A DNA stretch of 64,000 nt from Heterobasidion occidentale. Taxonomy: Eukaryota > Basidiomycota > Agaricomycetes > Russulales > Bondarzewiaceae. Location: NCBI GenBank assembly GCA_039111635.1, contig JBCAQO010000005.1, positions 1,054,001 to 1,118,000 of the forward strand, given 5' to 3'. A program made the position numbers and the translations under genes. Shown piece after piece: positions 22,294-34,770 of this stretch. The stretch's first letter is position 1, and each line of letters begins with the position of its first letter. Under the pieces are notes generated by a model. The model searched no databases and was not told the DNA's origin. It saw only the letters and a list, made by a program, of their open reading frames with translations.

Positions 22294-24881
22294 TCAGAGC
22301 CTGCTCAGAGTCACAGTCTCTCCATCACTTTTCTCTGTGCTCGCTCGCCCTTGCACACCAACTTCCTTTACGTGCATCCTGAGAATTCTTCTGTTATCTT
22401 CCCACCAATGCATCGCAAACTCTTTCTCTCTGTCACCGACTCGCTCGAGGATCTCCTTGAACAACGCATCAATGAGCTCCTGCCTGCGTTCCTCCCCGGC
22501 GTCTGCAGGTAAGGCGCTTGATATGATCTGACCGACGGAATCAAGCGCATTCGCGAGCAGGCTGATGGGCAAAACGGGGATAATCGATATAAGAGTCAAG
22601 TGCAAACGATGCAACTGAGCGATGCGCTCGTCGTTGCCTGATTGATTCGGGACAGGGGCTGAGAGTGTGTCAATCTTTTCCAGTAGTGCGGCGATGCAAA
22701 ATTGCGCGAGAGCAGAGGAGCTGACAGCGGCACTGCCAACGAGCGCTGTGTAGGCTATTCGAAGTTGGGCCGTGCTCATTTTGCCTTCGGGAGCGTTCTG
22801 TGAAGACAAAGTGAGGAACAAGCGCAGAACGAGTGACAGTGCATGACCTGAACGTACTTCCAAAAGACATTGCGCATAGAAGGGCACAATTTTCTCCACG
22901 AATCGGATCATGACCGCTCTGATCTGTTATACGGCTAGTGGATCCGCTATTTGATTGCTTCTGTGCATGTGAGGCAAAGGTCGCAAGGACAACGAGTGAG
23001 CGGACTCGTAGGTTTCACGTTGAGACGGATCATTCAGATGGCTAAACGATTGCAATGAGTAATCAGCATGGCTAACATTGTAACCAGACTCACGGCAAAC
23101 AAAGTGGAAATACGTATGTCTCAATCGTTGCAAGAGACAGCACAGGTATCAGCTGTTCAATGCAGGCGAGGCAGAAAGCTTGCTTGGAAGTATCAAAGGC
23201 GCGCAGAGTCAGTTGAGCATTGGAACTTGGCGTTGGAGAGATGTCTGAAGACAATATGAAGAACACGAGGTTTTGAGACAAGAAAGGGCTTCTGACCTTC
23301 GGCACCAATGGCTCTTACAAAACCGTCACTGATCCGTGCGTCAGCACTAACCACATCGAGCGCAGTATAGAATGTACGTTTCAGTTCTGAGAAACCGCCC
23401 CCGCTGGTCGAGGTAACACCTCCGAATTGCGATATGATGAAAGAAAGGTGTGAAAGCGTGTGGAGCGTGGTCAGAGCGAGAGAAGAGGGCGTCGGATATG
23501 ACGGCGAAGTGAAGCTTGTGTTGCCAAGCAGACGGTAAGACGAAGGTGGAGCATTATAGACGGTGGCAGATAGGCAGGTTTGGGATAGCATGATCGTGGT
23601 AAAAAGCAGAGTCTTCAGTACACTCCAGAGAGATGCTATCAACCGCGAGAATCTGCCGCTGTGAACCAAAGCCATGACGTTAGTAAGTTAAAAATTACAG
23701 CATATTTCCTTGATTTACCAATATCACTCTCGTCTTCTATCCGAGCAAGCGCGCTCTGCGCCCAGTCATTCTCCACTTTTGTGGAGATGCTTTGAAGTCG
23801 ATCAAGCACTTCAGCCATGGTTACCCACCCTTCCCGAGGGTGGGAGACTACCAGGATGGAGATGATCCTGGAGAATATGTTTAACAAGGCCGCAATGGAG
23901 GCGTACAGCGGCGATGTTGTGAGTGTCCTTAATGTCGCAGCAAAAGCTGAGAGGTGCTGCGAAGAAGTGGAGTCTTCGTAGGGAAAGGAGAGCCGAGAAG
24001 ATCCCTTCCTCACAAACATCGTCAACTTGCCTTCAGCATTGATCCAGGATGAAGATGGGAGGGCCGCGAGGAAGGTACCGGATGAAAAAACAGATTCGAT
24101 AGACGACATAAGGATAGACGACAAAGCCTATCGAGCACAACGTGACTTGTCAGCATATTGGGTCGCATGACGGGGGTGAATATACACACAGATAGAGGAA
24201 GCGCTTTCAAGCGCTCGGAGAGAACATGAGGCAGGAATTGACAAGAAAATATCAATGCGAGCGACACTACGTCCACTGGGAGGGAGTATGCCTTTGAGTC
24301 CAACAACACCTGTGTGAGGTAATGATACACACCTTCCCCGCACTCCGTTTCTGGGTGGAACTCTTTCTCCCAACCATCGACTCGCGCACCGGCATAGATA
24401 TCCATGATCTCAGCCAAAGCAACTACGACCTCATCCTCAGCTTTCCCTCTCGCTCCACTTCTGTCCTCCTTCACGCCTAGCTTTACTTTCACATCGTCCA
24501 GACCTAATAGCACACCTCCAGCGCCGACTAAACGCATCATACCTTGTCCACCACTAAGTCCTTTCACCACACTCTTTGCCCAGTCCTCCATCCTAGGCCT
24601 TAGTCTCCTCGAGAATAGCGAGGAAGGCTCCTCTTCAAGCATCTTGAGCTTCACGTGTACTGCATGTCGGAACGCGGTCGTCGTGCTGTAAGTTTGGCAT
24701 GCGAGAAGGGCCGGAAGAGCGGTGAGCTGGTTATGGTGGCTGATAGTGGGGTGGTGGTAGTAGCGGGTGAATGCGCGAGGTAATGCGCGATGAGTGACTG
24801 AAGGCTTTCGAGAGGGAGGGTAGAAGACGGTTTGTGAAGGTGACTGAGCAGGATGGTGTACCCTCTGTCTGGAACAGCCAT
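22294..24881 (-). CDS. PEX8: probable peroxisomal matrix-import peroxin Pex8
   Basis: Mostly helical protein from MAVPDRGYTILLSHLHKPSS to the C-terminal tripeptide Ser-Arg-Leu, a standard type 1 peroxisome signal. About seven exons. Helical repeats include SLQSLIAHYLAHSPATTTTP, RLRPRMEDWAKSVVKGL, STKVENDWAQSALARIEDES, and the exon NDPSQRETYESAHSLSL, which resembles the E-AHS-L stretch I associate with fungal Pex8. Pex8 links the docking and RING complexes on the inner face of the peroxisome membrane and itself carries a C-terminal peroxisome signal. The assignment rests on the fold type, that motif and the SRL tail, and is less certain than its neighbours. An alternative is another HEAT-like peroxisomal protein. 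Start chosen as the first ATG in frame. Confidence 0.6.
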
Positions 24882-26575
24882 AATTCCCCTATGATGCCCT
24901 TGTCAGTAGTAGTTTCATGAGGAGGTTTCTGACAGTATATCAGAAACTACCCGCCGTCCACGGCATACCGAACGCGCTTGTGATTTCCATTCACATGATC
25001 GCATTCCTGACTAACGTGACTCAGATCGCGTCGACGCGCGGGGTATTGCGGGGTAGTTCGAGTCTTTGTCTCAGAATGTCTCAGACTCCCATTTGACAGT
25101 CTCTGCTCACAAGGGGGGTTCTATTTTTTCGCATGTCTATGGGCGACAAGAGGTAACAAGGCTGGCTCGCAAAGCAAGACCCGCACGGTGTCAACAGGCA
25201 CCAACTCCATACCATCGATCACGGCCAACATTCGCAGACGAGCCAAACCCGCTGCGTACGAGGAGGCGCTTAGACTGAAGAATGGAACAATGACCATTAC
25301 CTAGCTTGAAGCTGCCGTTCACATTTGTCGTGCACGAAGATTTAAACCCGGTGAAGATTTACTTGTGCGTTTTTTTGTGGTCAGATCAACAGATGAGACT
25401 CGTCCACACCTTTGAACTGTTTTCTGGACGGTTGACCCTGCTCCGTCTGCCTTCCGCCCGCCTCCATTTGGCTTTCCGGATTTCGGGACAACTCCGATCG
25501 GCCGTACTCTTCAGGCCGCAGCAACACCATACATAGCAACCTTCCGTGCCCAATCATGGACACCAGCGGGATGATTGCCCGCGGTGTGTGCTGTTCTGAC
25601 CCTATTCCGCAAACTGCGGTTACTATCGTCTGCGACGCCACTAATGGTCCGTGCCTTCATTTACCATGCGATGGACTGGCGACCGCAGAGTCTCCGCAGG
25701 TCTCCGTCTGTCTCCGTCGTTGCACGCGCCCACGATTTCTGTATGATGTGGAAAGATGAGAGTCAAGATTTCCTCACTTTTCTGGCGCCTCTTCCACATG
25801 GACAGGCGGTGATTGACACCGCTCGCAACCATCTGCGGGCGGTGTCGACGGAGTTGTCGAAGTGGGCCCAGTCCGAGCGCCGATTGCAGTATGGAGGTAG
25901 TGCTAAGATTAGGTACTACTGTAGGTGGTCAGTAGCAGAAGGGCTTGGAGACTGACGAGGACTGATGTCACTCGCCGGTAACTACGTTTTGCTCAGGCTC
26001 AGGAAAGGTGCCGAGCTTCGAGTTACAAATCAGATACAAATTGCGTTGAACCTACATCGTCCTGTAGACTCAGAGTCAGAGCTGGTGGGCCGACGAGAGA
26101 CCTGTCGGAATGGAAAACTTCCGTGGGGTGAACCAAAAAGAAATGGGGGAGAAAGAGGAAAAAAAAACAAGGGAGAATCATGGCGGACAAGTCACAAGGC
26201 CCAGGCGTGGCGTCTAGGAGAACTTATGTAAAGTGGACTAATATGGGAGGAGGAGTTGGGGGCTTGGGAGAGCTGGAGGAACGTCCATCTTCGTCGCCGC
26301 TGCTGCCCCTTGCGAGTCCTCGTCGCTCACCACAACGTCGACCCTCCCCCCGCAAGTCCCCGCCGCTCTCGTGCTCGGATTTAGACAGTCTCCTCCTCCC
26401 CTTCGTCTTGATACCCTGGATAATGCCAGTTAAAGTGGTCGTTCTTCCCTTCGACTACTGCCGGCCCCAACCCTCGTCACACTGTTAATCGACACTCCCG
26501 CGAATACATCACTCGGCTCCCCGTCTGTATTCTTTCTATCATCCAACCTCTCTTTTACCTCCCTGCATCTGGCCC
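24882..26575. other. intergenic, divergent promoters
   Basis: 1.7 kb between two divergently transcribed genes. No motif-bearing open frame: a 126-codon frame on the plus strand at 25575-25955 and short minus frames at 25381-25832 look accidental. Purine-rich at 26100-26180, then a C/T-rich stretch at 26280-26400, as is common before mushroom transcription starts. Confidence 0.45.
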
Positions 26576-28143
26576 ATGTCTCCCAACCCATCTGACAACC
26601 TCCCTTGGCCTCAACCGACACCCCCACCTAATCCCTCAAAACGTACGAGACACTGGGGCGGCGCGGCACCGCTGGACCATCGACGTTCGATCGTACCGAG
26701 ACAGGTAGTAGTTAATCAGACCGGCGTAGGTGCGTATTGAACCTTCCATGATCCTCAGCAGTGCCGACGCGTATCGTCGCACGTCCTGACACCGCGTCAT
26801 ATGCCATGCCCGTGCCATCATCCTCTCCACGGCTCGTTGTCAGATCACGCTAATGCTATGTGCTTGCAGCTGAAGCTGCTGAACAGTGCCAGTTCACGTC
26901 CGGGAACGACGTCGTTTCATGTTTTCCCACCGCGAACAGCATTTTTCCACAACACGAATGGGCGACCTTTGTCTGTGCGTCCTCAGTCCTCTGCAACCTA
27001 TTTGGTCGGCTGAGATTGCGTCTCATGGCCTTCAGGGAACAGCAATCTACCTGACTTTACACAGACTGACCGGGTGGACATCCGTCTCTTTCATGGAGAC
27101 TCCGGTCATCAGGTTCTAGAAATGCTTGACCAGCTAAATCCCAGAGGGAGAGCGGGTGCCGTAACAGCTCAGGTAAATGATACCTGGTTTCCGGACGGTG
27201 GTCTAGGCTGGTCTGGTACGAACATCTCGTACCCATTCTATTGGGTGATCACCCGGGCAAATGTGTCTCCAAATGACACCACAACACCACAGGCAACGTT
27301 CACCGCCGTTCGTGAGTGGCTGTCGCTGTTGTGACATCTTTTGTAAAGCTGACGACCATCGCAGAGACAACTTACGCAGACTCCGTGACATCATCTCTCG
27401 CGTCTGTCTCATCTGTCGCAGCAGCCTCTGCCACATCCGTTGCAGCCATATCATCCGCGTCTGTTGCTTCGACACGGTCTGTCGCTTCTGTATCGGCCTC
27501 CCAGGCAGCGACAGCTTCAACACCTGGCGTCTCGACGACATCGTCAGGCAGCGGAGGTTTGCAGCAGGACAGCGGGTCGAGTTTTCCGCATTGGGCGATT
27601 GCAGTCATCGTCGTTCTTGGATTCCTCGCCATTGTAGCTACTTGCGTCCTCATCTTCCTCATTGCCCGTCGCGTGCGAAGGAATCGAAGTCTGGCCAACT
27701 CACGACGCGGATCCATAGGATCTGCGTCTCCCATGATCACGAATACTCTGGGAGGTGCGCCACAGTCACCGGTCTTGGATCAGCCTGGGATGCAAGGCTT
27801 CGGAGATCCGCCTTCGATAGCGCAGCGGCCACCGTCAATCTCTTCCCCTGATGGCGCATCGACTATCTCGCACCCACACTCGGCCGGTGAAGGCCTGTTC
27901 TCAGGAGCAGATGCTGCTATCATGGCAGACGCATTCCGTAAGGCTCTGCGAAAACCTGACTTTGCAGAACCGGCAATAGAGGAGGGGGATAGTCCGGAAG
28001 CTGTGGAGCGGCGGGATGCAGAATTGTTGAGTCGAGAGCTTGCCGAAGAAGGTCGGGACATCAGAAGCGTTAGTTCGTCGAGAGGTGTCCGAGTCGAAAC
28101 ACTGAGCGATGGCGGAGGGACAATCCACGACAGTCCACGCTAG
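26576..28143 (+). CDS. serine-rich single-pass membrane protein (Mid2-like layout)
   Basis: Extracellular domain, Ser/Thr-rich stalk, one membrane helix, cytoplasmic tail. The proposed first exon runs from the ATG at 26576 to GTA G, with a GTGCGT donor; the next gives AEAAEQCQFTSGNDVVSC; an intron with a TTTGTCT|GTGCGT donor restores WATFVWNSNLPDFTQTDRVD. Then RGRAGAVTAQVNDTWFPDGG and GTNISYPFYWVITRA. The stalk is a run of Ala/Ser/Val/Thr, followed by the helix WAIAVIVVLGFLAIVATCVL and RRVRRNR, giving an outside-in topology. The tail is acidic and Ser/Pro-rich. No cleavable signal peptide is visible with this start, so the true first exon may lie elsewhere. Its role is unknown; wall-stress sensors share this layout. 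Confidence 0.65.
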
Positions 28144-29374
28144 CCATATGTCGCCCTCAAGCTCCTCTTAGTCTGTATGCTCCCCATCCTGCCTTCTGTC
28201 CTCGGGCTTCCGGTTTTTGTATGATCGCGTGTCTCATCTTCGTTGCAGTCCTCTTGCCTCCCATCATCCCACTGCCATTTTAATGTTTGGAGTTATCGTC
28301 CTACCTGTCGTTGCCCGTGTGTCCCATCACTTCCTCCCTGCCTTTTTGGGCGACGCCTCTCTCTGCCCTCCCTCACCTCAAACGGCTCGCACCCTGCCTT
28401 CGGGTTGCCCGCGGCGTCGGAACCCTTACTTTTTATTTTGCGGACAACCTCACTTTACTTCTAGTTGCTTTCATTATATATATCTTTGGTATTCTAGTCC
28501 CGTCGTCCATGCGACATCCGCTCCTTCATCAGCACCCGTCTCAGTCGTCGCGCCGGTCGATGGCGCACCTCGTCTCACACACCCACAGCGGTTTCCCGCG
28601 CACTGCCCCTCGCCCTGGTCATCTTCTCACCCGCCACCGTCCACACACATGACATTCCCAGCCAACTCGCTCGCCCTTTCCTCGGCTCCCGCTGGTGTAC
28701 TGTGCCCGCGTCCCACCTTCGTTTTTGTTGTACGTATGTGGATACAATGATGCTTTTGCTCTGAGGGATCTCGCTGGACCGCCGTTACTGGCGAGGACAC
28801 ACAGACGTGGACTGCGTGATTCGTCGCTCATCGGACCTTTTTTTTGCCTCTTTTTTTTCTGCAATGTTACTTTTACGTTCACATACACATCATCATTTTC
28901 GATTTTCTGCTTTCGTTCCGCGCTATATTTTTTTCCTCCTTGGAGGGACGGTTGTCATCTCCGCTGTTCCATCGATCTCAGACGTCTCGTTGCATCGCTT
29001 TCCTATTTGTTGACTTATTTTTCTCGGAACTGTTTTTCTACGCCTCTTCGTCATCTCCTGTTCGCCTCTACTCCTTGCGCCTGCTTCAATCCCCTCTCTG
29101 ACCGTTGTTCATATTCCTTTCCTCACGTCTTACTTCACGACACGTACGAGCCTCGTTTGTTCTGGCCATCGAACAGCCCGGTACCTAAGTTGACGCGTAG
29201 CTGTAGAGTTTTTTTTTGTGCGAACAAGTGAATCAATCTTCGTCTTGTGTGGGCCTTGGCCCTTGGTCTACATGAAACAGCAAACTTCCTGAAGTTTTGA
29301 ATTGCAGGACTGGGGACGGAGATATGGGAGCTTAAGAGTGCCGACGATGACATTACAACTCCGGAGAATGCCGA
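28144..29374. other. pyrimidine-rich intergenic region
   Basis: About 1.2 kb, strongly C/T-biased on the plus strand with several T runs of 7 to 9. Several open frames occur on the plus strand, but they are rich in Ser, Pro, Phe and Cys as expected from biased sequence. It includes the 3' UTR of the membrane protein gene and the promoter of NDUFAF6. Confidence 0.5.
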
Positions 29375-29454
29375 ATGCTCTTACCAGCGATGACCGTGCG
29401 GTCACTGAGCTTTTCTACGTTATTCACCCCTAGAATGTGGAGTGCTCGTTCGAC

Positions 29455-30620
29455 ATGTCTCAGAGCCCTAATCTCAGGCCGACAGCTCGCAAGGGCGCGT
29501 GGAGGTCGCTCCATACAGCCCCCGGTACAAATTCTGGCGGCATCAAAGACCCCAACGTTTACTGCAGAGATTTCGTCAGGACACACGACTATGAATCGTA
29601 CCTTATCTCGCAGTTCTATCCGAAAGAAAAGCGGAACGGTTATTTCGCACTGAAATCTTTCTATGTGCGTGAAGTGCGCGCGCTGGGCACTCGCGTGTAT
29701 CTGACGATTGTCTGTCTAGGACGAGCTAGCGATGGTCCAGGACTCGGTGTCGAACGTTATGCTCGGAAAAATGAGGATGCAGTTCTGGAGGGACGCCGTC
29801 AAGAGTTTGGCAGACGTGCGTGCATTCTGTCCGAGCTGCAATGGGACTTGAACTGACCGTAGGCGCGACGTAGGGTAGACCGCCGCACCATCCAATCGCC
29901 CTTGCATTGCATGAAGCATACAAAAGCGCGAACATATCATCGTATCACCTCAAAAGGATAATAGACGCGAGAGTATGTGCGCGTCATACCTCGATTTCTT
30001 CAGTGACCGGACAACCCGCTTGTTACAGGACAATGAACTGGAAGGCCCGGCTCATTTGACCATGGACTCTTTGATCGCACACGCTGAGTCCACCTCATCG
30101 ACCTTGTTCTACCAGCTTCTCTCGCTTCTGGATGTGTCGTCTGAGACGCTCTCGCACGCCGCGTCTCACCTTGGCGTTGCCCATTCGCTGGCCGTATTGT
30201 TACGAGCGCTGCCATACCACGCGTCAAAGGGGCGCATGGTGATCCCCGCTGAAATCACCGCGAAACACGGAGTGAGCCAGGAAGATGTGTTTCGGAAGGG
30301 CCCTGGAGCAGAAGGGATCGACAATGTCGTGTTCGAGTTCGCCACTGCCGCAAACGACCATCTCCTTACGGCGAGGGAGATGTTCAAAGAGACAGGGGGA
30401 AAGGTGCCCCAAGCGGGGATGCCCGTGTTCGCGAGCGGCGTGAGTGACTTTCACGAATTCTGAGGGCGACTTTTGTCTGAGCGCCGCGCAGGTCTATGTC
30501 GCGTCGTATCTGGAGCGGTTAGAGCGGGCGAATTTCGATGCGTTCGAGGGGTCGCTGCAGGTGCGAGAGTGGAGGCTGCCGTGGCGCGTCTGGCGTAGTT
30601 ACTACAAGTGTACCTTTTGA
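29455..30620 (+). CDS. NDUFAF6: complex I assembly factor NDUFAF6 (phytoene-synthase-like)
   Basis: Mitochondrial protein of the squalene/phytoene synthase fold needed for complex I assembly; no synthase activity is expected. Exons 29455-29664, 29720-29815, 29874-29972, 30029-30439, 30492-30620: 314 residues, all junctions in phase. Motifs: YCRDFVRTHDYESYLISQFY, ELAMVQDSVSNVMLGKMRMQ, FWRDAVKSLADGRPPHHPIA, NELEGPAHLTMDSLIAHAES, LGVAHSLAVLLRALPYHASK, and REWRLPWRVWRSYYK at the end. The in-frame start gives MSQSPNLRPTARKGAWRSLH. A better mitochondrial presequence, MWSARSTCLRALISGRQLAR from 29435 (or from the ATG at 29375), sits in the next frame and would join if one G is missing near 29501-29505. 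Confidence 0.88.
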
Positions 30621-30915
30621 AATATTGAGTTATTTCCGATGTGTTCGTCGCGCTGGAGGGGTGTGGGGAACGAGCGTCGAACGTCGGACGCGGGGAAGCT
30701 GTGCGAGTGGCACGGGAGGATGTGACAGCGGTGTAAATCCCTGGCCAACCCCGACGTGACCCTTCGCTCAGACCTGAGCCGCCCGTAACTTTTCTTGTCA
30801 CGGCCCTTTCTCTTCCCCCACCTCCACCTCGCCCCTATTCTCACATCCCCCTCTCCTCGCTGTTCTCCCCGTCCCGCTCCGCATACACCCTGTCGTGTCG
30901 ACCTCAATCGACGCT

Positions 30916-33900
30916 ATGGACCGTCTCTGCGGTATGTCCTCGATGCCGACCCATCACTGGCCCCTCCGCCTCAACTCACCTCCCCTGATCTCCCTCTCCC
31001 AGGGGAAATCCTTCAACTCATCCTCAACGAACTAGACTTCCCCGCCCCCTTCGCCGCCATCTCGAAGCGCTATTATGAATTTTCCAGAGATCCCTACGTT
31101 CGCGCTCAGTATTTCTTAGCCCACTACGGACGGACTCAGGCGCTCTACTGGGCTCTAGGCAGCGGTAGACTGATGAATGAAAGGGTCATCGACGTATGTG
31201 CCTCTCCTGATCCCCACCCGTCGTGCTGGCCCCTAGAACCATCTCGTTAGATTCTCCTGACCAGCGGCGCGCATCTCTCCCGCTATCTCGTCCAAATAGC
31301 TATACATCACTTCTACCGCTCCTCTGTCCCATACATCAAGGCTCAGTGGGTTCGCACCATGCCGCTGTCCACCTTTGCCTACTTCCAGAAGGTGGCGGCT
31401 GAACGCTTAGGGGCTGAACTGCCCCCTACCAAGGGGGATGATGATGGCACGATCTTCACTCAGTTCCTCAAAGAGCGGCAATCACCACCCAATTTGCGGT
31501 CCATTAAGTTGGAGACGATACTGGAGATCTTCGAGAAGTACAAGGCAAGCTTGCAGGCTTCTCGCGACCGGAATCCTCGTTGTGCTGACCTTGCATTAGT
31601 TCATTCCGTTCTGTGCAAAGGTATGTACATCTGATGTATGATGGTGACGGAACGTGACGTGCATGTAGGACCCCATCATGACCCAATTCCCCCCCCGCCT
31701 ACTCCCGCTAGCAGTCGCCAATGGTTTTACCATGGATAGCAGAGTATGTACCTCAAGTTAAGCACCTTGCCCCCTGAGCTGAACTTGTGGTTCCTGTTCA
31801 GTACCGGGACTTTATATTTCGCCGGATGTTCGAACGGTCGAACAGTACGAACAACAGCCGCTCAGATGACATGCTGCAAAATGTCCGAGAATTGTGTCGG
31901 TTGGATGCCTCGTACGAGATCAGGTCCATCAGTTATTGGGGGGATTACTAATGGATGCATTCGACTCAAGGATGTTTGTCAGTCGAACGGTCGCGGCAGA
32001 GGTCTGCATGGAGGCTCAGACAAACGTCACCGCGTTCAGCGTCCTCAGAACTCTTGACAGCAAGGGTGAACTGCGGTTCGACCTCTCGTGCGTTTCATTT
32101 CATGCGCTTCTTGTGAATCTGTTTTCACTCCGTCTTCATCTCATAGTTCGGTGGTCGAAGAGCTTATCAAGGTAGCTGGCGTCTTACTTTCTCTGATTTG
32201 GTTCTCACTCTTCTTTCAGCTCTTCGTCAAGACGCGCTCCATCACACTCCATCATACCGTAAACGCTCTACGACATCTTTATGCCGCTTACCCGAGCAAG
32301 GATCCCACCGTCAGACTAGTCATGTTGGTCACGGTCTTCAATGGCCATACTCCTGCGACGGTCCACGCCAAGCTGGAATCCCTGAAGTTGCTGCCTTTGA
32401 CCAAGAGGGACGTGCATAATGTTCTTCTGAATCCGTTTATTGAGCGGCATACCAACGTCATGGAATACGCGAAGACACATCTTGACTTCGAGCCTAAGGA
32501 GATGCGCGCGTTTTTGGAGGACATCGCGACGAAATGCCTTGAAATCACATGCAAGGTGAGCATTCTCTTGCTTCTGATTTTCTAGGTTAGCCCCTGCTGA
32601 TCTTGTTGCTGACACTTTGTAGGGCCGAATGCTCAAGAGCCTGCACGCGGAAATACCCTCTTTGGAGAAGACTCTCGTAGCCTTCGTGCAGGATCGCTAT
32701 CAGATCGCGCAGAGCGACCTCGACGGCTACCGTGACGACCTCTTCGGAAATTTCGAGGCTCGCCTCTGTCGCGACCTCAACTGTGTCCGTTCTTTCGAAG
32801 ATGCCGTGCTGCCTTCCTCGGGGTCGAATGACGTGAACGACGACAGCGATGATGATGAGGACATGGACCAGCTCGCAGACGATTACGCCGACTTTGATAT
32901 CCCTCCGCTTGTGCCAGCGACGAAGCCAGACGTCGATGGTCTAGTGAGCAAAGTCTTCTTTGATGTCAGCATCCAAATCTGACCAGCCTGCTGTAGGGAC
33001 ACATCGGGCAAGAGACACTGTCTCAGGCTATACGCCAAGATGAGCTCGTGCCGGCACGGCGGAGAAGATCATATCCTATGCTCATGTCTCATTTTTCGTC
33101 TGACTACACTACAAGGCTACACTATCCTGAGCGTCCGTGTTGTCTCCATTGCCTATCTTGAACGTACTGACAGTCGTCTATCATTCAGACTCGGTGCACG
33201 TTGCACGATGGATTCGTAGCGAGTTTGGTCCTCGTCACTTTCTGACGGCGGTCTTCATGACCCATGCTATCATCAATCACAGCACAACAGTCAGTCGTCC
33301 CCTTTTTCTTACAGCCCTATTCTGAACACACCAACTTGAACTCGTGTAGGTTATTCCATACTATCTTCCATCCGATAGTCCTCCTACCGTTCCAATAACA
33401 TTGAAGCACTTTCAATTGTTAGCGCGTCTGGGACGGATGCCGGTGCGTGCTTCTCGCTTTCTACAACCTCATCAATATTTACTTGAATCTATGTCTAGCA
33501 TCCCGCCTTGTTCCAGAGCATCCAGCATGGTGCTCCATTCTACATGTCCGAGGATGACTATCTCCACGAAGATGCTTCCAAGATCAAGAAAGAAAGCACG
33601 CCCAGCACCGAGCTCGTCACGCCTGCGGCTTCGTTCTCTTCAGTAGCTGCGCCTCTCGCTTCGACATCCGCGATTGCGTCGTCGTCGCGAGTCAGGAGTA
33701 ATACCACTAATGCTCAGGGGCGCAGGCCCCGCCGGTCTGCTGCTGCCTCTGTCAAGTCGTACGTGGTACCAGACTCAGACGACGAGGCAATCGCGGACGA
33801 CAAGATGTATATCGACACGAGCTTCAGGAAGCTGGTGAAGGAACAGCCCGCAGAGACTCACCTGCAGCAGTGGATCAAACACTTAGCCGCCCTAGTAAAA

Positions 33901-34279
33901 GAGGAGCAGAAGAAGGTTTGTGCGTTTTGCTTGTTTAGGTATTTTGATGCTTACAAGTCAACCTTAGTACAATGAGAAGCGAAAGCAAGCAGAGAAGGCA
34001 AGCGAACCTGGAACGAAAATTCGTGTGATGAAGGTATATTGATCATTCGACTTCTGTCTCCTAATCAATGTTGATCATTGTCTTCAGAGCAACTTCCTGA
34101 AGGAAGTTTCGGTTATGGTACGGGAGCTCCGCAAAGCGGACGAGGCTAAACGACTAGAGCAACTTGAATCAGGCCTGGTCGACGACGATTACAGCGAAGG
34201 AGACGACGACGAGTATCATCATTGGACAACTCGCGCGAAGCGTCAGAAGATGGCCCACGATCTCACCACCCATGCATAG
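30916..34279 (+). CDS. large conserved fungal protein with F-box-like N-terminus
   Basis: Multi-exon protein. Exon 1 (30916-30931, MDRLC) joins exon 2 at 31003 as MDRLCGEILQLILNELDF, an F-box-like start, then SKRYYEFSRDPYVRAQYFLA and RTQALYWALGSGRL. The middle has VSRTVAAEVCMEAQTNVTAF, LRHLYAAYPSKDPTVRLVML and FIERHTNVMEYAKTHLDFEP. An apparent frame change near 31900-31965 is explained by an intron with a TTACTAAT branch site and the junction onto MFVSRTVAAEV. The C-terminal half has an acidic run (DDSDDDEDMDQ), FGPRHFLTAVFMTHAIINHS, a Ser/Ala/Arg-rich basic stretch, and a charged coiled-coil tail (LVKEEQKKYNEKRKQAEKAS). I recognise no enzyme domain; the N-terminal pattern resembles a family conserved in mushrooms. 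A nuclear or ubiquitin-ligase adaptor role is only a guess. Confidence 0.7.
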
Positions 34280-34770
34280 CGCTCCGACACGACCACTTTT
34301 TTTAATGATTTTCATTCCATCATAGGCTATCGGACTGGCTGGACCTTTCGTTAATCTCCGTTGCTTTTTTATCGCATCATGATGTCATCAGTCTTCTGCA
34401 TCATACCCACGTCCTCGTATCGCTCGCCATTGGCCTCACGGAATGCGAGCGATCAAGGTATTGTCACATACATTCCACCCGACGGGTTTGCTTCGCATAG
34501 GCTCGTTCTTTATCGCTTGTCTGAAACGTTAATATTCGTATATTTTAGCTGAGAATGTAATTGTTTCGCGCATAAACGTATTGATGTATTCTACCGCATC
34601 ACTAATAGTACGCGGCTGTACACTTTGAGATATGCAGAATGTGATGGCGATGCGTTGCACACCTATCCTTCGACCAGACGGGCCTTCTCTTTGATGTCTA
34701 TGTCCGAGGTGAAGCTGGTCCTTAATTAGAGCTGTATACATTTACACTGACTGCTCAGAGAGAGATGCCC
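34280..34770. other. intergenic between convergent genes
   Basis: 491 bp between the stops of the plus-strand conserved protein and the minus-strand VMA6; 3' UTRs only. Confidence 0.55.

Noticed and set aside
25575..25955. 126-codon plus-strand open frame
   Set aside because: No recognisable motif or flanking splice sites; inside a divergent promoter interval.
28217..29231. Several long open frames after the serine-rich membrane protein
   Set aside because: Pyrimidine-rich DNA free of stops on one strand; rich in Ser, Pro, Phe and Cys without motifs.
31900..31965. Possible frameshift in the large conserved protein
   Set aside because: An intron with a TTACTAAT branch site and a phase-2 junction onto MFVSRT restores the frame, so no deletion is needed.
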